Assembly (NCBI GenBank): GCA_025084515.1
Contig: JAJAGP010000204.1
Location: forward strand, 372,001 to 436,000
DNA: 64,000 bases
From: Ancistrus triradiatus
Lineage: Eukaryota; Chordata; Actinopteri; Siluriformes; Loricariidae
Direction: 5' to 3'
Below, piece after piece: positions 58,660-64,000 of the stretch (the stretch's first letter is position 1; every line of letters begins with the position of its first letter). The notes below the pieces were generated by a model. The model saw nothing but the letters and a program-made list of their open reading frames with translations. It ran no database searches and was not told the DNA's origin. Made by a program: the position numbers and the translations under genes.

Positions 58660-58935
58660 TTTAGCTCCACTTTTCCTGGTCAGGGTTGCTGTAGCCACAG
58701 CACCTCTCCCCTGAGAACACAGGGTGCATAATTACTTAATGCTACCCTGGATGGGACTGTCTATCGCAGGGCCCAGTAGAGGTCTCTATTCTTACCAACC
58801 AGCCTCCCTTTCCTCAGACACAGCCAGCCGTGTCTGCATATGATGCCTGACCTAGTCCCCAACCACCCAATGCGAATTGAACCCAGGTCCTAGGAATGGT
58901 GAGCAAACGTCTTAGACCACTACACCACCTGAGCA
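58660..58935 (-). repeat. Old tRNA-derived SINE of another type
   Basis: On the minus strand it begins aggtgctcaggtggtgtagt, then ggtctaagacgtttgctcac (box A-like) and box B gggttcaattc near 58873-58883. It ends with phrases such as cccatccagggtagcatta and aaccctgaccaggaaaagtg. The tRNA-like head differs from both other SINE groups; the end resembles the mermaid 3' domain. Only one copy is visible, unless the fragment at 40-220 is a distant relative. Confidence 0.6.
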
Positions 58936-58993
58936 CCTTGCTTGATAACTAACTTTGGTGATGATCTTGTGATCTTGTGACAGCTGTGAGGTA

Positions 58994-59512
58994 CAAGTAC
59001 TGTCCATTTTACGATGGTCCGACTTACGATATTTTGGCTTTTTGATGGGAATCCGATAATAAACATAAATACATATTTATTTCGTGAATTTAGAATTTTC
59101 CTGGGCAAGCGATATGATACTCTCTCACACTCTGATGAGGAAGTCGGCAATGCGTGAGCTAGGGAGTGAGCATTATTCAAGAACTTCAATACTTTATTAT
59201 GAAATAAGCTTTTAGCTAATGATTTTGCCCAACTGTAGGTTAATATATGTGTATTAATCATGTTAAAGGTACGCTGGGCACTACAGTACTCTCCCATGCT
59301 CGATTTTGTATATTGCAGCGCATAACATTGAGAGTCACGTGGCAGGAGTGAGGAGCGCTGGGAAATGTAGTGAGGAAAAGTCATAGAGGATTAAGCATGT
59401 GTAATGAATGCTACACTTGATATATATGTTATATATTAAAATCTTTGATTTATGATAAACTTATGATGGATTGTCAGAACGTATCCCCATCGCAAATCGT
59501 GGAGTACCTGTT
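58994..59512. mobile_element. Pogo/Tigger-like non-autonomous transposon, copy 2
   Basis: TA at 58992-58993 precedes caagtactgtccattttacg. The right end, cgcaaatcgtggagtacctg, mirrors the tip (caggtactcc) of copy 1. The interior reads aatactttattatgaaataa, then gattttgcccaactgtaggt (59222-59241), parallel to copy 1 at 30165-30230. It is uninterrupted, 519 bp and has no coding capacity. The right TA has mutated to TT. Confidence 0.65.
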
Positions 59513-59530
59513 CTTTACGAGGGTTGGCTC

Positions 59531-59611
59531 ATAGTCTTGATGCAACCTTCTTTATGTTGCTGAAATGGCCACTGATGCTGATAGCGACGTCAAAAAAACA
59601 AACAAACAAAC
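59531..59611 (+). repeat. SINE 3' tail with 'gcgacgt' ending
   Basis: The string from agtcttgatgcaacc through ccactgatgctgatagcgac to gtcaaaaaaacaaac corresponds to the last 65 bp of the SINE at 46028-46312. The head and body are absent. An (aaac)n end at 59595-59610 looks like a SINE terminal repeat. Confidence 0.65.
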
Positions 59612-60479
59612 CTGTACTTTACTAGCAGCTACTCCCAGCTGCTACAAGTAAAAGAACTGTGTCACAAAAAGTACACCGCAGTTTGGGTTTTGAAGTCAGG
59701 GTGGTGGGAGGATATGGGGGCGTTTCCACTTGCATCCATTATGCATGTTCATAGACTTTTGCATTATTTATAAGGGTAAAGGTGAAGGGATGTTGGCATA
59801 GTATATGAGACCTGTCTCTTTTCTCTCCCCCCATTTTGCTATTTTCTCTTAATTTAGTTGTTGCCAGCTCCAACCCACTGGCTGAGCCTGTCCTATTATA
59901 TGACAGCTCCCCACCAAGACTGGCTACCATCGGCAGTAAATTGATAGGCGAAACTGGAATAACGCGGTCCATCCCATAGAGCGAGCAGAGCCAACTATGC
60001 TGTCTCATACTCCCTGCCGCAGATGGCTGTGCTGATGTTGGCAGACTCATGATGCATTACTTTTAAGGGGACATATATAGTTTTTTCATACCTTAAAATA
60101 ACACTTTAATGGTATCCTAAACGGGAATTGTCACATTTGATTATTTGAATCTTTATTTAAGACAATGCCATATAATGTTTGAACGTAGCTTTGAAACCTG
60201 CCTTCATAGCATATATGTTTCTTTCACTTGGCAAAAGAACTCCCTCCTTTGCTCCCAGCCAGCACATGATTGGTCTGACACGGACACATCTCTAATTTGG
60301 ATCTTTGACGTGGGTTTGACGTGCCTTGTAATTTTCTCCACTTTGCTTTACAGAGAGCGTCAGTGTAAACAATCACGTAACTCATATGAACAAAAACAAC
60401 AGGGAAACTTTGGGAGTGCTTGTTTAAGTGTGTTCTAGTTATTGACTGTCACACTGCAAGGTCATTACTGAATATAGCT
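59612..60479. other. Single-copy DNA, no gene recognised
   Basis: A non-repetitive patch at 60220-60360 has an enhancer-like composition (gattggt inverted CCAAT at 60268, repeated tttgacgtg at 60304 and 60316). No exon was seen. Confidence 0.45.
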
Positions 60480-61220
60480 TAGCGAGCCAGATGGATATGG
60501 AAAGTGACCAGGATACGTATGGGGTCAAGAAACCTATCCAGGATTTCAATGAATGCAGGCAAAAACCTTTGGTCCTTTCATTGGATTCATGTGGATGTTC
60601 AATTGAAACGTACCACCTAGCTAAACACTGTTGCAGACCAAGTGCACCCCTTCTTGGACTGTGGTAGCCTAGCGGTTAAGGTACTGGACTATGGACCAAA
60701 AGGTCCAGGGTTCAAATCTCACCTCTGCCAAGTTGCCACTGTTATCTTCTTGAGCAAGGCCCTTAACCTGCAATTGCTTGGATTGTAAGCTTGTATCAAT
60801 CGTACGTCGCTCTGGATAAGGGTGTCTGCTAAATGCTGTAAATGTAAATGCAATATTCCCCAACGCTCTGCCACATTGCCGAAATGGTTCCAGGAATGGT
60901 TTGAGGAACATGACAAACAGTTCAAGGTGTTGACTTGACCTGTTCAAGTTGTAAAGCATCTGTGTGAGGTTCTGGACAAATATGCAGATCCAAAGAGGCC
61001 CCACCTCATATGTTACATGACTTAAAGCATCTGCTGCTAAGCTTTTGGTGCCAGATACCACAAAACACCTTCAGAGGTCTTGTGGAGTTCATGCTTCAAC
61101 GGAACAAACCTATACAGGACTGGAGGTGCTTTTAAAAATGGATGATCTATGTATATGGAAGCAGTCCAGTCTGTAAAATGAATGACGTCATGTTTTTTGG
61201 GGGGCCAAACATATGGTAGA
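60480..61220 (+). mobile_element. Tc1-like family C relic, split by a SINE
   Basis: Transposase-coding sequence without inverted repeats. The stretch cattggattcatgtggatgt (60581) and gttgcagaccaagtgcaccc (60630) precede the SINE. After it come ggaatggtttgaggaacatg (60893), aggttctggacaaatatgca (60968), aggccccacctcatatgt (60997), atctgctgctaagcttttgg (61029), tgccagataccacaaaacac (61049) and cttgtggagttcatgc (61079). These correspond to the C-terminal third of a common fish Tc1 transposase (region of DLKDLLL, CQIPQHTFR and LVESM, from memory). Stops and gaps are frequent and it is old. The ends are approximate. Confidence 0.78.
60656..60850 (+). repeat. tRNA-derived SINE with L2-type tail, copy 12, inserted in Tc1 family C
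   Basis: Full-length plus-strand copy (gactgtggtagcctagcggt to gctgtaaatgtaaatg). The flanks rejoin as ccccttcttgg + caatattcc, which restores the expected transposase wording of the host element. The SINE is therefore younger than the Tc1 decay product around it. No clear target duplication is seen. Confidence 0.93.
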
Positions 61221-64000
61221 GATTCGATTACAATATTTCCATTTTATTTAATCACATACTGTCTGCTCCTTGATGCTTGGCAGGAAAATTAACATTGTGT
61301 GACATTAGACAGTGATACGCAAAATGTCACAAAACAGATCCGTACCGAGGCTAACACGGTGGTGTTTTTTACATTGTTTGCAGAGGGTAATTGCCTTGTT
61401 TAGAGGGCAATTTGTAGGGATGCTTGAATAATGTGCAGCAGAAAGCATATTATTAAACATATGCCTGCTCAAGGCATAGCAGATATAGCACAAGGCTGCA
61501 TACCAGCCCATTTCCAGCCATTCAGACCTAATTACCTACACCAGGGCTTCCAGTACATTCTTTTCTCTCATTGACAAAACTTCCACTTCTTTGCTTATTA
61601 CCATGGATGCCTCTATTAGACACTCGATTTGGCATGGAGTGATTTAGTTGTACAGCACCTTGGCTGACACTTAAAGCTCTGGTTTCTCATATAAATAGAT
61701 GGTGTGGCAGAGAACTTGGGTCTGTTGAAGCTCAGAAACCAGGAGGTTTGTTTCAATTGTCTTTAAATGACACATTTAAAAAATATATATTATTTATATG
61801 TCACATGAGCAGTCACACCAGACTGAGTCGCTAGCATCTCTGGAGACATGAAATGATTCCACATAGGTGCAGGGTGGCTCAGTGGATACCATAAAATTAT
61901 CCGCCTCTGCACACTGATTCCTCTCACCTGTCCCGCATTTCCTTAATCACACCTTCTGCAACCTAAACCCCTTGTCCAAAGCAGTCAGGTACTTACTATG
62001 TTCATCTTTGTTCTCTGCCCAAGCCTGATATAAATTTTCATTTTGGGCCAAAAACATAGTGCCATTTTTACTGTCTTGGGCTGAAAATGTCTCCTAAAAG
62101 TTTGAGTCAGTGGTTACCAGGTATCAATCCTGATGTTAGCAGTCAGCACAGGGACTCTGTAGACTGTGTTTGGTACTACTAGATGGCAACTTGAAAGAGT
62201 GAAATGTGTGACTCAAACACATTGCTCTGTCAGCTGTGCCTCTGCAGACAGGCTTTTATGATACTTATTCTGTAGCGACCCTATAATCAATTAGTACTGG
62301 CTGAGAGAAAGGTTTATTGCACAGCAATCTGGCTTGGCATTAGTGCATTGTTTGTTATAGCAATGTTTTCCTCATTACAATGTCTAGTCCATTAGGGCTG
62401 GAGGAAAACCCTGACCCATGAGAGGGCAAGCTACACTGAATGTTCTGGATAATAAAACCCAATTGAGCTCACGGAAGGAACATGAGAATGCAACTACTAT
62501 CTACTTTGCTGCCTTGGCAATCTCTGCTGCCATTATTGCTAAAAAGCAATTTCCGACTACGTCTCTTATTCCGTGTGCTCTTGAGTTATCGTTTCCCCTT
62601 CGGTATTTAATGTAAAGTTAAAACTTTGATCGTGACCCTTGTGTTAAATAGTTTTTTCCTGTGTTTGTGTGGCGCTAAAAAGTAGTTCTTTGTTTATGTC
62701 TCAGTTCATTCATTTAGCACTCTGACCTTCTTCTAAAAAAACCTAATTAAAATATGGTAATGACAGAAAGATTAATGAGAAAATTCGTGTTTGACTAGGC
62801 TTCCACGAGCCATCACAGAAACATGGCACACACAGACAGAGAACAAACGAAGAGAAACAAGAAGAGATGCCGACCCACTGATAGAATGGCAAATCATTTC
62901 ACGCTGCAAATACAACAAGCGTTTTCATGCGTGCTCTCACATAGCTCCTCTCGCAGCCGTACAGACACACAGCGCATCTGGAAAGAAGGAAAACTCATTA
63001 GCACACAAAGGGAGGGGGAAAAAAACCACCCGCCGCAAAACAACAACAACAAGAAGAGCAACAGCCGAAAAAAGCAAAGCAAAGAAAATGAATTGGGACC
63101 AGAATTACTATCTGTCAGTGACTGTGCGAGCAATCAGCACCATCGAGGGGTTAGCGTCTGAACGTTCTTCTCATCTCGCAGCTCATTCTGAGAGGGAAAA
63201 CACAAAGGCCGCAAATCAGCTCACTGTGAACAGAGAGGATCGCCTGGTGACTTAAACAGTCGCCACAAGCACAGGACTTATGTGCACTCGAGTTTGCTTT
63301 GAGGAAATAGAGCAGCAAAGGAAAGGAGTTGGAATTGCTTCTGACGTGATCTTTGGTTGACCATGGTAGACATGGAGAAGAAATTAGTAGGTGCTACCTT
63401 AAATAGACTGGTAACTTTCATTATTAGTCCTCAGTGTAGGCAGAAATGTGTCACTGTCATCTTTGGATAGCATTTGCAATGTATTTTTGAATATACACTC
63501 CGATCATATCAGTCAGTAACGACAGCTTCACTTTTACATTGCTCGAGGATAAAGTATCGCGCCTGGCTCAGGTCGTACCTCTGCTCGTTTTTACCTGACG
63601 GTGCTCTTTTGAAGTTGAACAGAAGGTTGGTGTCTGGGAACTGCAACAGCATGTTGCACAGCAGCAGGGCTTTAATTAGAAAGGCCTACGTTTCTTCAGG
63701 TCAGCACATGCCCACCTTATCAAATGTTTTTAAACTGTTTTTGCTGTATGAATATACATTTTCATTACACGAACACTATTAAAGTTGCGAACGGGTAATT
63801 ATGTTGTTATTAGAAGGAGCAGAAATGTAGACCCCAGTTGTTTGTTACATGCAGCTGTAATTACAGTGTCACTTTCAAACCGAAGCCGTGCCAGAGACAC
63901 TCCTGCAAAAAAGCTGTCAAAGTCAAATCAACAAAACATATCTGAACTGGGCAACCAGGATAGGCATTAAAAAACCACGTGTTTTGCAGCTACGAGTAAC
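61221..64000. other. Long single-copy stretch to the window end, no gene recognised
   Basis: A 154-codon stop-free run at 62791-63255 is rich in Arg, Lys and Thr and overlaps a caacaacaacaagaagag patch (63040-63058), with a second open frame beside it. No domain or splice context supports a gene. The part 61490-61700 is non-repetitive with enhancer-like composition. Confidence 0.45.

Noticed and set aside
62791..63255. 154-codon open stretch, plus strand
   Set aside because: Low-complexity Lys/Arg/Thr content, CAA/AAG repeats, a parallel open frame, no domain.

Overview
The window looks like non-coding nuclear DNA of a teleost fish. It is AT-rich, contains no bacterial-type gene layout, and is dense in repeats that I recognise as fish repeats: Tc1-like transposons of four lineages, hAT and pogo-type DNA transposons, tRNA-derived SINEs, and DANA/mermaid-type SINEs. 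The repeat mix suggests an otophysan, possibly a catfish, but that is an inference from memory of repeat families and not something the sequence proves.

I found no convincing exon of a host protein-coding gene and no tRNA, rRNA or CRISPR. The only recognisable protein-coding material is decayed transposase. Two Tc1 elements of family A lie at 2.9-4.3 kb and 32.9-34.2 kb. Three of family B lie at 11.0-12.5, 22.3-23.5 and 56.2-57.8 kb. A relic of family C lies at 60.5-61.2 kb with a scrap at 52.2 kb, and one family D element lies at 52.3-53.9 kb. All carry frameshifts, stops or deletions of catalytic parts, so none should be autonomous. Non-autonomous DNA elements include two pogo-type MITEs (7.6 and 43.6 kb) that keep a helix-turn-helix coding remnant, two further pogo/Tigger-like elements (29.1 and 59.0 kb), and a hAT element with a perfect 8-bp target duplication (36.2-36.9 kb).

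Twelve copies of one tRNA-derived SINE (about 190-200 bp, with an L2-type LINE tail) are scattered on both strands, and about ten older mermaid-type or other SINE pieces accompany them. Several elements are nested: SINE inside Tc1 (60.5 kb), SINE inside a TIR element inside a pogo-like element (29.1 kb), SINE inside a mermaid SINE (19.9 kb), and a collapsed Tc1 derivative inside hAT (36.8 kb). These give a relative insertion history.

Between repeats are long single-copy stretches (for example 13.2-15.6, 16.1-18.9, 26.2-29.1, 38.7-41.8, 46.5-49.4 and 61.2-64 kb). Some of these have the look of conserved non-coding elements, with TAATTA and octamer motifs. The simplest reading is a gene desert or a very large intron. 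I did not find a new biological system; the best leads are the nested or collapsed transposons, the pogo-like elements resembling mammalian Tigger-type repeats, and a few motif clusters that could be tested for conservation.
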